This document shows, one piece after another, positions 52,689 to 61,479 of a DNA stretch of 64,000 bases (position 1 is its first letter; every line of letters begins with the position of its first letter). The position numbers and the translations under genes were made by a program. The DNA is from an uncultured Bacteroidota bacterium (lineage in GTDB: Bacteria; Bacteroidota; Bacteroidia; B-17B0; Aurantibacillaceae): contig CAILKE010000021.1 of assembly GCA_903834765.1 (NCBI GenBank), positions 1 through 64,000 of the forward strand, given 5' to 3'. The notes below the pieces were generated by a model. It saw only the letters and a list, made by a program, of their open reading frames with translations, was not told where the DNA came from and ran no database searches.

Positions 52689-54236
52689 CTATCTCACTAA
52701 AATATCGCTCTTTTTCTTGGGGCGTTTATTCTCCAACCATACAAAGTTTTTTAAACGCATTTCTTTGTCATCTATACTTTTTAAGGGCAAAACGGTTGAT
52801 TCGGGCTTATTTCTATATGTAGCTCTGTCAACTCCACCGGTATTGAACCAAACTGATAGGTCGCTGCAAATGGTTTTATTTACGCCTTTATAATTCTTTT
52901 TTTCTTTTACATAGTAAATAATTTGCGCATTCCCAATAACGTTTAATTTTCTAATGGTATCCTTTTCTATAAAACCTTCTATGCGCTTTCCTTCAATTTG
53001 ATTGAATTTATTTTCATCCAGACTATCTACTTTTTGTATAACGATTGCATTACCAATTAATTCAAATGATTTCACGCTTTTCTTTCCAGTTACTAAATTT
53101 ATTTGTTTAGCCGTTACTTGACCATTGTTAGTCCATAATACTGGTGAATTGTAAAGTTTCATTAAGGAGTCGTGAGAACTATACCCTAATGAATCGCATA
53201 ATCCTTGCAAATCTTTTTTATAAATTTTCACATGCCTGAATGCTTTCATATAAGAATGCAAGGAATCAGGTTGATTGTATAATAGGGTATCTCCCGAAAC
53301 AAATAGAGTGTCTAATTCTATAACTCTTCCATAAATAGCATTTCCTGTAACTAGAGCTCTATTTCCTTTTTCGTAGTGTTCAGCAAAATTTCCAAGAATA
53401 AATGATTTAGAATTATTAGAAGTATCAATAATCTGAACATTTTTAATTGCTCTACCATATCCTTTTTTACGATCATAAAAAATACTATCTCCTAATAATT
53501 TTTGTGTTTTGGTAACAATCACGGCATTTTTACTAAAACGTGAGATCTCTTTATCTGTATCGTACCAGCCATTTTCGCAGTATATGTAATTTTCTTTGCT
53601 AATGATAATAGAAGGCCCAAGGAAGTAAGATGTTTTGTTAATAGTATTGTATCGCAAGGTATCACCACTCATTTTATATTTAGGATTAACTAAGGTTACA
53701 TCGTAATGAAAAGTTACATCTTTAGTTGCTGAATAGTAATGTCCATTTTTACTTTTCAGTGTATTCTCCTTATTTACAATCGTTCCGCCATCATAATAAC
53801 TTGCAACGGAATTACCAACATCATAAATGAGATTAGTTGTAGTAAGCGTCATTTCTTTTTCGATACATCGCACATTCCCCTTTAAATTGGCCAGTTTAGT
53901 AGTAGCGTCATATCTTAAGGAGTCGCCATATAAAAAAATACTATCGCCTTTAATGATGCTGATATGACCGTATGCTTCTAATTTTTTGTTACTATATAAA
54001 TAAGCACTATCGCAGCGCATTACAGCACCTTCATGTTCGCACTCTACATTGCCAATAAGGCGTTGCGCATCAATGCCACGTGATTTATCAAATACCAATC
54101 GGTTTGCATGATTAATCTTAATGAGTTTGCCTTGTTCTGTTTTAATTGTTGATTGAGAAAAGCCTATAAGAGAATAGAAAAACATCTGCAAGAAAAGAGC
54201 GAGTTTATTATGTGATATAGAGAATAGGTTGGTCAT
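52689..54236 (-). CDS. OstA-like (LptA/LptD N-terminal-like) exported protein
   Basis: 515 residues. The signal peptide ends IGFSQ (about 28). After it come repeated OstA-type units (IDAQRLIGNVECEHEGAVMRCDSAYLYSNKKLEAYGHISI, then LANLKGNVRCIEKEMTLTTTNLIYD), forming a beta-jellyroll of the LPS-transport bridge family. LptA itself is about 180 residues, so this longer form is a Bacteroidota variant, and whether it carries LPS is not shown. Upstream of fabG on the same strand, 57 bp apart. Confidence 0.82.
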   Translation of the reverse strand: MTNLFSISHNKLALFLQMFFYSLIGFSQSTIKTEQGKLIKINHANRLVFDKSRGIDAQRLIGNVECEHEGAVMRCDSAYLYSNKKLEAYGHISIIKGDSIFLYGDSLRYDATTKLANLKGNVRCIEKEMTLTTTNLIYDVGNSVASYYDGGTIVNKENTLKSKNGHYYSATKDVTFHYDVTLVNPKYKMSGDTLRYNTINKTSYFLGPSIIISKENYIYCENGWYDTDKEISRFSKNAVIVTKTQKLLGDSIFYDRKKGYGRAIKNVQIIDTSNNSKSFILGNFAEHYEKGNRALVTGNAIYGRVIELDTLFVSGDTLLYNQPDSLHSYMKAFRHVKIYKKDLQGLCDSLGYSSHDSLMKLYNSPVLWTNNGQVTAKQINLVTGKKSVKSFELIGNAIVIQKVDSLDENKFNQIEGKRIEGFIEKDTIRKLNVIGNAQIIYYVKEKKNYKGVNKTICSDLSVWFNTGGVDRATYRNKPESTVLPLKSIDDKEMRLKNFVWLENKRPKKKSDILVR

Positions 54237-54358
54237 TTTTTGAGTTCATAAATTTAATCATATATATCTTATTTGACTGAATGTTAGCTTTTTTTAAGAA
54301 ATAGTCATGTATATGACAAAGTTTCAAGTATAATCTTTCATCTTTTGCCCTGTTCTTA

Positions 54359-54366
54359 TATCTTTG
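54359..54366 (+). promoter_or_regulatory. rlmD -7 box, predicted near-leaderless
   Basis: A perfect TATCTTTG whose last G is 6 nt before the ATG at 54373; transcription would begin essentially at the start codon. It overlaps the upstream TTG that could otherwise be taken as a start. Confidence 0.55.
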
Positions 54367-54372
54367 CAGGCT

Positions 54373-55779
54373 ATGAGTAAAATAAAAAAAAATATCTTTG
54401 TTGAAAATGCCCCAATAGTTGATATATCTTCCGAAGGTAAATCTGTAGCTAAAGTTGATGGCATGGTAATCTTTGTAGATGGCGGTGTACCAGGTGATGT
54501 TGCAGATGTTCTAATAACACGTAAAAAAAATAATTACGCCGAAGGCCATATTGTTACCATTCATAAACCTTCCGAAAACCGTATAGAACCTAAATGTGAG
54601 CATTTCGGCCATTGTGGTGGTTGTAAGTGGCAACATATGGATTATGAAACACAATTGGTATTTAAACAAAAAACAGTAGCAGATGCATTAACACGCATTG
54701 GTCACTTAGATATATCAACCTTAAAACCAATTTTCGCTAATAAAGAAAACTATTTCTACCGAAATAAATTGGAGTTTTCTTTTTCTGATAAAAAGTGGTT
54801 AACTAACGAAGAGGTTAAAAGTGGCGTTGAGATTGATAATCGGAACGCGTTAGGATTTCACATCCCTAAAATGTTCGATAAAATTTTGGATATTCAGAAT
54901 TGTTATCTTCAGGCAGAACCTTCCAATTCTATTCGTAATCACATTCGTGATTTTGCTAATAAACATGGCCTTACCTTCTTTAATGTTAGAAATAAAACTG
55001 GGTTGTTAAGGACTCTCATGATTCGTTCATCCAGCAATGGTGAGCTTATGGTATTAATACAGTTTTTTGATAACGAACCAGGCAATATAACTCTATTATT
55101 GAACCATTTAAAAACAACCTTTCCGCAAATTACTTCTCTGCAATATGTTGTTAATCAAAAAGGGAATGATACACTTCAAGATCTTGATATCGTTACGTTT
55201 CACGGTAGAGATCATATTTTTGAAGAAATGGAAGGACTTAAATTTAAAATTTCTGCTAAATCATTCTATCAAACAAATTCGCCACAAGCATACGAATTAT
55301 ATAAGATAACACGAGATCTATGCGGATTAACAGGCAACGAAGTAGTTTATGATTTATATACTGGTACTGGAACGATTGCTAATTTTGTGGCTAAGCAAGC
55401 TAAAAAGGTTGTAGGTATTGAGTATGTGCCTGATGCTACCATAGACGCTAAAGCTAATTCCGAATTAAATGGTATTACCAACACTACATTTTTTGCAGGT
55501 GATATGAAAGACGTTTTAAATAATGATTTTATTACCTTGCATGGTAAGCCTGATGTTATCATTACTGATCCGCCGCGAGCTGGCATGCATGTGGATGTTG
55601 TAGCAGTTATTTTAAAAGCCGCCCCTCAAAAAATAGTATATGTTAGTTGTAATTCTGCCACACAGGCTCGTGATTTAGAGATGATGATGGGACAATATGA
55701 AATCCAAAATATACAGCCAGTAGATATGTTTCCGCAAACAGCACATGTTGAAAATGTTGTTTTATTAATAAAAAAATAA
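54373..55779 (+). CDS. rlmD: 23S rRNA (uracil-5-)-methyltransferase, RlmD type
   Basis: 468 residues from the ATG at 54373 (an upstream TTG at 54364 sits in the -7 box and is rejected). An N-terminal TRAM domain is followed by an iron-sulfur cluster motif C-x5-C-x2-C (CEHFGHCGGC) with a fourth cysteine downstream. The SAM-binding domain contains DLYTGTGTIANFVAKQAKKVVGIEYV, TDPPRAG and the catalytic Cys in YVSCNSATQARDL. RlmD methylates U1939 of 23S rRNA; RlmC and TrmA are the alternatives, but the TRAM domain and cluster favour RlmD. Confidence 0.9.
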   Translation: MSKIKKNIFVENAPIVDISSEGKSVAKVDGMVIFVDGGVPGDVADVLITRKKNNYAEGHIVTIHKPSENRIEPKCEHFGHCGGCKWQHMDYETQLVFKQKTVADALTRIGHLDISTLKPIFANKENYFYRNKLEFSFSDKKWLTNEEVKSGVEIDNRNALGFHIPKMFDKILDIQNCYLQAEPSNSIRNHIRDFANKHGLTFFNVRNKTGLLRTLMIRSSSNGELMVLIQFFDNEPGNITLLLNHLKTTFPQITSLQYVVNQKGNDTLQDLDIVTFHGRDHIFEEMEGLKFKISAKSFYQTNSPQAYELYKITRDLCGLTGNEVVYDLYTGTGTIANFVAKQAKKVVGIEYVPDATIDAKANSELNGITNTTFFAGDMKDVLNNDFITLHGKPDVIITDPPRAGMHVDVVAVILKAAPQKIVYVSCNSATQARDLEMMMGQYEIQNIQPVDMFPQTAHVENVVLLIKK

Positions 55780-55947
55780 GAGAGTAGTTGATATAATAAC
55801 TTTCGCTAAAGAAACTTATTTTAATGATTTTCGACACCTAAATATGTGATTCATCATAAATTTGATGTACTTTTTCTAAATTGTTTATTCTTTTTTTTAA
55901 TTTAGTGTAACCATTTTTTTTTAAATTGGTTTAACTCTTTATAACTT

Positions 55948-55968
55948 ACCACTAACCACTAACCACTA
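55948..55968. repeat. Three tandem heptamers ACCACTA
   Basis: ACCACTA repeated three times in the leader of the 94-aa gene, ending 13 bp before its ATG. Such short tandem words occur in several spacers of this window. Confidence 0.7.
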
Positions 55969-55981
55969 AATACTTATAAAT

Positions 55982-56266
55982 ATGATTAATTCATTCGAGA
56001 AAATAGAAAAAGAGGCAATTGAAAACTTAAAATTTCCGCATAATGAAGTTTTGTCAGATAAGGATTTGATTAAAGAAAGATCTTCAGAATTAAATAGAGC
56101 TTTAGCCTTAGGAAATCTGGAACACACCAAAATTAAAATTTATTTCGAGGATGATCAAGCTCGAAAACAAGTAGAAACAACTGTTTGGGGTGTGACGGAT
56201 AAACGAGTGATATTAAAGCAAGGGGTTGTTATTCCTATTCACCGCGTACACAAAATTTCTTTATAA
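55982..56266 (+). CDS. Conserved small Bacteroidota protein (94 aa)
   Basis: 94 residues. A helical N-terminal half (INSFEKIEKEAIENLKFPHNEVLSDKDLIKERSSELNRALALGNLEH) leads to a beta-rich C-terminal half (KIKIYFEDDQARKQVETTVWGVTDKRVILKQGVVIPIHRVHKI). The WGVTDKxVILKxGVVIPIxRI pattern is, as I recall it, highly conserved among Flavobacteria-type proteins of unknown function. The beta half resembles small SH3/OB-like RNA-binding or PH-like folds. Nothing more can be assigned. It has its own terminator. Confidence 0.75.
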   Translation: MINSFEKIEKEAIENLKFPHNEVLSDKDLIKERSSELNRALALGNLEHTKIKIYFEDDQARKQVETTVWGVTDKRVILKQGVVIPIHRVHKISL

Positions 56267-56291
56267 TAGAATTCAGCTTTATACTCTTCAC

Positions 56292-56323
56292 AAAACCCTC
56301 TGATATTAATATCAGAGGGTTTT
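56292..56323. terminator. Bidirectional terminator between the 94-aa gene and the T9SS type B gene
   Basis: A perfect 32-bp palindrome with 16-bp arms (AAAACCCTCTGATATT and its complement), flanked by A and T tracts. It serves both convergent genes. Confidence 0.92.
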
Positions 56324-56347
56324 TACTTTATTTATAATCATCTTAAT

Positions 56348-59300
56348 TTAATTCACTTTGGGGAACACGCTAACATGACCTGTTTTTTTGAACTTGATTC
56401 CTCCCAAAGACACTGATTCAATTTGGTATGTATAAACTCCTTGTTGGCAAATAGCTCCTTTGTATTTTCCATCCCATCCTAATTTGGTGTCTGTTTCTTG
56501 GAAAATCTCAACGCCCCATCTATCAAAGATACTCATGTTGATTTGAGCTAATCCCCAACCCTTTGGCATAAAATATTCATTATCTAAATCCCCATTTGGA
56601 GTAAACGCATTAGGAATAAAAATATCCCAGTTTTTTGTAATGGTAATACAAACATCATCGTAATTTTTACAACCAAATTGATCTTCCGCTTCTAACGTGT
56701 AACAAGTAGTTTGTAACGGATGCACTTCAACAATAGGACAGTAATTACAAATTAACGGCACGCCATCAGGAGACAAAAATCCAACAGGAACATTGCCTGT
56801 TCCATGTAACACATAGGATTCATCAAAGTTTATTGTTGTATCTTTACCAGCATATAATGATGGAAGTGGAAGAACAATTATTTGTACTGTATTTGTTCCA
56901 GGACATAATCCTCCATTCGATGCAGTGATTGTATAAATAGTAGTTGAGTTTGGCTGAGCCAGTGTAATCGATGAAGTAGGACTTGTTAAGCCATTAGCAG
57001 GATTCCAATTATAAGTATCGCCACCTGAAGCATTAATAATCGTAGACTCATTTAAGCAAATGGTATCATTTCTACTTACAGTTACGGTTACGTTAGGAAT
57101 AACATTAACCGTAATAATGGCATTAGAATTACAAGATACAGTACCTATAGTATTAGAGCCAAAAACATTGTAAGTAGTATTAATTATAGGAGATGCGACC
57201 ACACTAGCTCCATTAGGAGAGTTTAAAGAAGCAGCAGGCGACCAAGTATAAGTATTTGCACCAATTACAGATAAAGTAGAAGATTTTCCAGAACAAATAG
57301 AAGAAGGGTTGGAAGATATTGATAGGCTTGGAACTTGCACAATAGAAACAGTTACCGTTGTAAAACTGCTACAACCTTGTACATTGGCACCAACGATAGT
57401 GTATGTTGTTGTAGAATTAGGATTCGCAGTTACGTTAGCTCCAGTGATAGGAGTTAAACCAGCTGCAGGACTCCAAGTATAGGTATTAGCACCTGACGCA
57501 TTTAACGGAGCACTGCTACCAGAACAAATTGTCGGGCTATTTGCAACAGTAATAACAGGAGTAGTTGTAACGGTAACTACCACTTGCGCAGAATTAGAAC
57601 AAGTTCCGGTAGCACCAATAACGGTATAGGTTTGAGACGAAGACGGTGTGGCTGTAACAGTGCTTCCAGTTGGTGAATTTAATGTTAAGCTAGGAGTCCA
57701 CGTATATCCTGCTGCGCCACTTGCATTAAGAGCAGTATTACCAAATGGACAAATTGTTGGGCTATTAGCTGATGCAGCAACAACAACTGTATTAGAAACA
57801 GTTATAGTTACTGTATTACTGCCCGCACATGACCCGCTCGCTCCATCAACAGTATATGTAGTAGTAATAGTTGGAGTTGAAATAACCGTCCCACTCGTGT
57901 TGGTATTTAAAAATAAATTGGGTGTCCACGTATAATTGGAAGCACCGCTTGCAATAAACGTATGGGCCGTATTTGGGCATACTGTAAAGTCTGGAGATAC
58001 GTTCACTGTTATAGTTCCTCCAGTTACAATGGAAGCAGTTGCTGAACTAATACACCCAAGAATATTTGTACCTGTTACAGTATATGTTGTACTTAAAGTT
58101 GGTGAAGCAATTACATTGGATCCATTTACAGTGTTTAAAGAGGCTCCAGGGCTCCATGTATAAGTGTTTGCTCCCGTTGCTGAAATGGTAGAAGAAGAAC
58201 CTGGGCAAATAGTTAGGTTAGGTGATGTTAAAATAGTTGGAGTACTTGAAACGAATAAAGATACAGTGGTTGAATCTAAGCAACCGCCAGAATTACTTCC
58301 AACGATGGTATATATTTCTGTAGCTAAAGGAGAGGCAATTACGGAAGTTCCAAAAGAAGTGTTTAAGTTAGTGGCATTACTCCAAGTATAAGTAGTTGCT
58401 CCGTTTGCATTAAGTGTTGCAGAAGTTCCTGCACAAATTGTTTGAGAACTAACAGAAATAGTTGGATTAGCAACAACAGTAATTGAACTTGTTGCAGAAT
58501 TAGTGCAAGTTCCATTAGTTCCAATTACGCTATATGTTATATTATTAGATGGGTTTGCAACTACAACGGATCCTGAGGTTGAACTGAGGCCAGATGTAGG
58601 AGACCATGTATAAGATGAACCACCGTTAACAGTTAAGGTATTACTTTGCCCATTACATATAGAAAATGAATTTACCGTAATAGTAGGAATTATGCTTGAC
58701 GTAAGTGTTAAAATTGTATTGATGGTGCATGCATTTGCATCTTTTGATGAAATAGTATAACTGCCACTTGATAAATTTGAAAAAGTAGAAACAGCAGAAT
58801 AGCTTCCATTATTAATTGAAAAAGAATAACCAGGAGTTCCTCCTAATGAACTTGCAGTGATGCTACCATTACTTGCCCCACAAGTTGGATTAAATGAATT
58901 TGTTGTAAGAGTCAACGCTGGAGGCGCAGTAATTGTTAATGTTTTTGTAATTGTAGTTGAACATGTTGCATTAGCCAATGAAACTGTGTAATTACCTGCA
59001 CATAAACTATTAATCGAATTTCCAGAAGATCCTCCAGGACTCCATGCATAAGTATATATTCCATCACCACCAGTTATTTGTGATACGGAAGCAGAGCCTG
59101 TGCATGCGCCATCACAAAGATTGTTTACTGATGTAATAGTGCCAGCAAGAGGAGCTAATAATTTAACAAATTGTGTAGCTATAGATGTACAAGCTCCTGT
59201 GGTTTGCGCTTTAATGGCGTATGTCCCAGGTGTAGTGTATGTGTGGACGGGAGGGGAGCCACCAGTATATGTAGCTGAACCATCTCCATAATCCCAAACT

Positions 59301-60364
59301 TGCTGGCATGTCCCAACAGATGAATTGGTGATTGTTGCAGTTAAGCTTGCGCCACAAACTAAAGTGGGTGTTGCAACAAATGATGCAGTTGTTCCCACAA
59401 CGCAAGTTGAATTTGCAAATGAAAAAGAAAAACCAACGTTATCATTACCGTAATTTGAAATTTGAATAGCATAAGTTCTTCCGCAAATTACATTGGCTCT
59501 TGGTGAAAATTCTTTAGCTGGATTAAGAGAAAAGGCACTATTATTACAAGCAACAGTTCCTGTAATATTTTGCATCCCAAAACCAGAACTAGAACCGCCA
59601 GCGTAATTATAATTACAACAGGTAAGGGTTCCAGGACATCCAGCTGTAATATCCCATAAAGCCCAATCAAATTCGGTAGCTCCAGTTGATGCGTTATTTG
59701 GAATGGCTTTCCAGCCTAAAGAACCAGACTGTGAAATTGTAAATTTCAGCCACACATCTTGTTGAGGCGCTGAGCCAAAACATGCTGGCTGTGTGCCAGA
59801 TGAATTGCTAGGGATTGATGTTTTCGTGAAAGATGTCATACTGCAAATAGGGATTGCTTGTCCACAAGTATTTCCAGCCCCAGCAGCGGGAGGTGTAGAT
59901 TTTACACATAATTGAAATGTCCCACTATTGCCCCCGTTAGAAGCTATGCCAACCCATACTTGAGTACCAGCAACAATTCCCCAAGTACTTGTTAAAATAT
60001 TAGAACCAGTTGTAGTTGTACATGTTTGAAGAGCCCCTGTATTTGGACAACCTCCTGTATAAATTACTATTTGAGCATTCGTTAAAGTACCCGGTGTAAT
60101 AGTAAATGTATTATTAGACCCATTGGCAATATATGTATACCAAACAATATTTACAGGAGCTGCATTACAAGTTCCATAAAGTATATTATCTGTAACAGAA
60201 TTAGCGCTTGTTCCATTAACGCAAATAGAACCAGTAGTTAAAGAAATTTGAGAAGCAGTGCTGCAATTTGTTGATTGCGCTTTAACATAACCTAAATTAA
60301 CTCCTAACAATAGAATTATGGTAATTAGTTTTGTAAAAAAATATTTTGAAGTTATATCAATCAT
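56348..60364 (-). CDS. Giant surface protein: PKD region, eight tandem Ig-like repeats, T9SS type B sorting domain
   Basis: 1338 residues. The signal peptide is about 1-30 (ending VKAQ). Order: a CUB/ice-binding-like N-terminal region to about 320, a PKD domain near 340-400 (VWDYGDGSATYTGG), SprB-type Gly/Thr-rich segments (400-555), eight tandem repeats of 74-78 residues (561-1168), then a degenerate repeat and a CHU_C/gliding-motility-type C-terminal domain (1245-1338: FIPNAFTPNGDLDNEYF...FDRWGVEIF...WDGKYKG...GVYTYQI). This is an adhesin or matrix protein exported by T9SS type B. It follows the 106-aa gene by 23 bp. Confidence 0.9.
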   Translation of the reverse strand: MIDITSKYFFTKLITIILLLGVNLGYVKAQSTNCSTASQISLTTGSICVNGTSANSVTDNILYGTCNAAPVNIVWYTYIANGSNNTFTITPGTLTNAQIVIYTGGCPNTGALQTCTTTTGSNILTSTWGIVAGTQVWVGIASNGGNSGTFQLCVKSTPPAAGAGNTCGQAIPICSMTSFTKTSIPSNSSGTQPACFGSAPQQDVWLKFTISQSGSLGWKAIPNNASTGATEFDWALWDITAGCPGTLTCCNYNYAGGSSSGFGMQNITGTVACNNSAFSLNPAKEFSPRANVICGRTYAIQISNYGNDNVGFSFSFANSTCVVGTTASFVATPTLVCGASLTATITNSSVGTCQQVWDYGDGSATYTGGSPPVHTYTTPGTYAIKAQTTGACTSIATQFVKLLAPLAGTITSVNNLCDGACTGSASVSQITGGDGIYTYAWSPGGSSGNSINSLCAGNYTVSLANATCSTTITKTLTITAPPALTLTTNSFNPTCGASNGSITASSLGGTPGYSFSINNGSYSAVSTFSNLSSGSYTISSKDANACTINTILTLTSSIIPTITVNSFSICNGQSNTLTVNGGSSYTWSPTSGLSSTSGSVVVANPSNNITYSVIGTNGTCTNSATSSITVVANPTISVSSQTICAGTSATLNANGATTYTWSNATNLNTSFGTSVIASPLATEIYTIVGSNSGGCLDSTTVSLFVSSTPTILTSPNLTICPGSSSTISATGANTYTWSPGASLNTVNGSNVIASPTLSTTYTVTGTNILGCISSATASIVTGGTITVNVSPDFTVCPNTAHTFIASGASNYTWTPNLFLNTNTSGTVISTPTITTTYTVDGASGSCAGSNTVTITVSNTVVVAASANSPTICPFGNTALNASGAAGYTWTPSLTLNSPTGSTVTATPSSSQTYTVIGATGTCSNSAQVVVTVTTTPVITVANSPTICSGSSAPLNASGANTYTWSPAAGLTPITGANVTANPNSTTTYTIVGANVQGCSSFTTVTVSIVQVPSLSISSNPSSICSGKSSTLSVIGANTYTWSPAASLNSPNGASVVASPIINTTYNVFGSNTIGTVSCNSNAIITVNVIPNVTVTVSRNDTICLNESTIINASGGDTYNWNPANGLTSPTSSITLAQPNSTTIYTITASNGGLCPGTNTVQIIVLPLPSLYAGKDTTINFDESYVLHGTGNVPVGFLSPDGVPLICNYCPIVEVHPLQTTCYTLEAEDQFGCKNYDDVCITITKNWDIFIPNAFTPNGDLDNEYFMPKGWGLAQINMSIFDRWGVEIFQETDTKLGWDGKYKGAICQQGVYTYQIESVSLGGIKFKKTGHVSVFPKVN
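56861..58684 (-). repeat. Eight tandem repeats of about 228 bp (74-78 codons)
   Basis: Units span 56861-58684 (1824 bp, 608 codons). Each has the consensus ICxGxSxxLxAxGAxTYTWSP...L..xGxxVxAxP..TTTYTVxGxx...C..SxxVTVTV. Unit lengths read 74, 75, 75, 78, 74, 76, 78 and 78 residues. They are divergent enough that slippage is probably old. Confidence 0.85.
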
Positions 60365-60387
60365 TTTGTCTACTGGTAAAATTTAAA

Positions 60388-60708
60388 TTAATTTGAAAAA
60401 TAACTTATACTTTTTATTGGTATAAAATCTACCTTTTCAATAGTTGAATAAGGCAATATCATAACCTTGAAGTTTTGTTTAACATAAAAATAGGTGGTGT
60501 CAGTTTGGTGCCTTTTATCTTGAATATTTTTCAACATATCAAATGAAATAGATGGTAATTCCCTTGAATCTATAATTTGTAACTGATAAGTACCTTCTAA
60601 TTTATGTAATAAGTTTTCCATATGCTTAGTGGTTTCTGACGAAGAATTCGATTGACTTTTGGATGATAAAGAGAAGCAAATACATGCTACTATATATAAA
60701 GTTTTCAT
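60388..60708 (-). CDS. Small secreted protein upstream of the giant T9SS gene
   Basis: 106 residues. A hydrophobic signal sequence (YIVACICFSLSSKSQ, about 4-18), then a Ser-rich stretch and a helical HMENLLHKLEGTYQL segment, ending in beta-like strands (KVMILPYSTIEKVDFIPI). I recognise no family. It is 23 bp upstream of the giant protein gene in the same direction, so they are probably co-transcribed and may interact. Confidence 0.65.
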   Translation of the reverse strand: MKTLYIVACICFSLSSKSQSNSSSETTKHMENLLHKLEGTYQLQIIDSRELPSISFDMLKNIQDKRHQTDTTYFYVKQNFKVMILPYSTIEKVDFIPIKSISYFSN

Positions 60709-60760
60709 ATGTCTAAATTATTATTTTTTATTTACCATATGGTATAGCCAGTTTATCTTC

Positions 60761-60778
60761 TCCCGATAGCTATCGGGA
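60761..60778. repeat. 18-bp perfect palindrome, copy 2
   Basis: Same 18-mer as at 208-225, in the 95-bp gap between yajQ and the 106-aa gene. Next to it lie the 10-bp palindrome ACCATATGGT (60734-60743) and TGTTTG/CAAACA. Confidence 0.7.
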
Positions 60779-60803
60779 TGTGTTTGTGTTTCGGCAAACA
60801 TGG

Positions 60804-61292
60804 CTATTTCATATTAATAAACTGTAAAGGCACTTCATAATCTCCTTTTCGACAAAGAGCAATAACAGCTTGTAAATCGCTAATATTTTTGGATGAAACC
60901 CTAATGATATCATCCATAATTTGTGCTGTAACTTTAATTTTACTGTCTTTAATATCTTTCAGAATTTTTTTTGAAGCTTCTTTTTCAATTCCTTGTCTAA
61001 TTCGAATTTCCTTTTTAATTACCATTCCTGAAGAATAATGCTCTTTGCTTTCGTCTAAACAACGAGGATCTAGACCCTGTTTTATCATTCGACTATGAAT
61101 AGCATCAATAATTGCGGTTAATCGCATATCGTGCTCTGTAGTTATATTAATAATCAGATCTTTTTTATTAAAATCAACTTCACTTTTTGAATCTCGAAAA
61201 TCAAAACGATTTAAAATTTCTTTTTTAGCAACATTAATGGCATTGTCTAATGTTTGAGGATCTGCTTTGCTAGTAATATCAAATGACGGCAT
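60804..61292 (-). CDS. yajQ: YajQ-family nucleotide-binding protein
   Basis: 162 residues, the normal length. The whole chain matches YajQ: MPSFDITSKADPQTLDNAINVAKKEILNRFDFR, KDLIINITTEHDMRLTAIID and VTAQIMDDIIRVSSKNISDLQAVIAL. Some members bind cyclic di-GMP; others bind nucleotides or RNA. Its partner is unknown here. The 95-bp gap downstream holds the second 18-bp palindrome. Confidence 0.95.
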   Translation of the reverse strand: MPSFDITSKADPQTLDNAINVAKKEILNRFDFRDSKSEVDFNKKDLIINITTEHDMRLTAIIDAIHSRMIKQGLDPRCLDESKEHYSSGMVIKKEIRIRQGIEKEASKKILKDIKDSKIKVTAQIMDDIIRVSSKNISDLQAVIALCRKGDYEVPLQFINMK

Positions 61293-61451
61293 CTTTAATT
61301 ATTTTTTTTGTTAAATTTATTAATCTAGTTTAGCGAATTTACTACTTTTTGTTTGTAAGATTGAATTCCTTAATTTTTTTCTTCTATCCAATACCTATAA
61401 TTCGAAAATAATTTGTTTGTAAAATGTGAATCAATTATAAATTGCTATCAA

Positions 61452-61459
61452 TATATTTG
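61452..61459 (+). promoter_or_regulatory. -7 box of the large secreted protein gene
   Basis: A perfect TATATTTG 20 nt before the ATG at 61480; no well-placed TTTG upstream. Confidence 0.4.
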
Positions 61460-61479
61460 AGGTAAGACAAAAAATTACT

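Noticed and set aside
59211-59405. Extra reading frames in the repeat region of the giant protein (also 57648-57935, 57936-58163, 58164-58391, 59488-59670)
   Set aside because: They repeat at the same ~228-bp period because the true gene repeats; they are shadows of it and have no start context.
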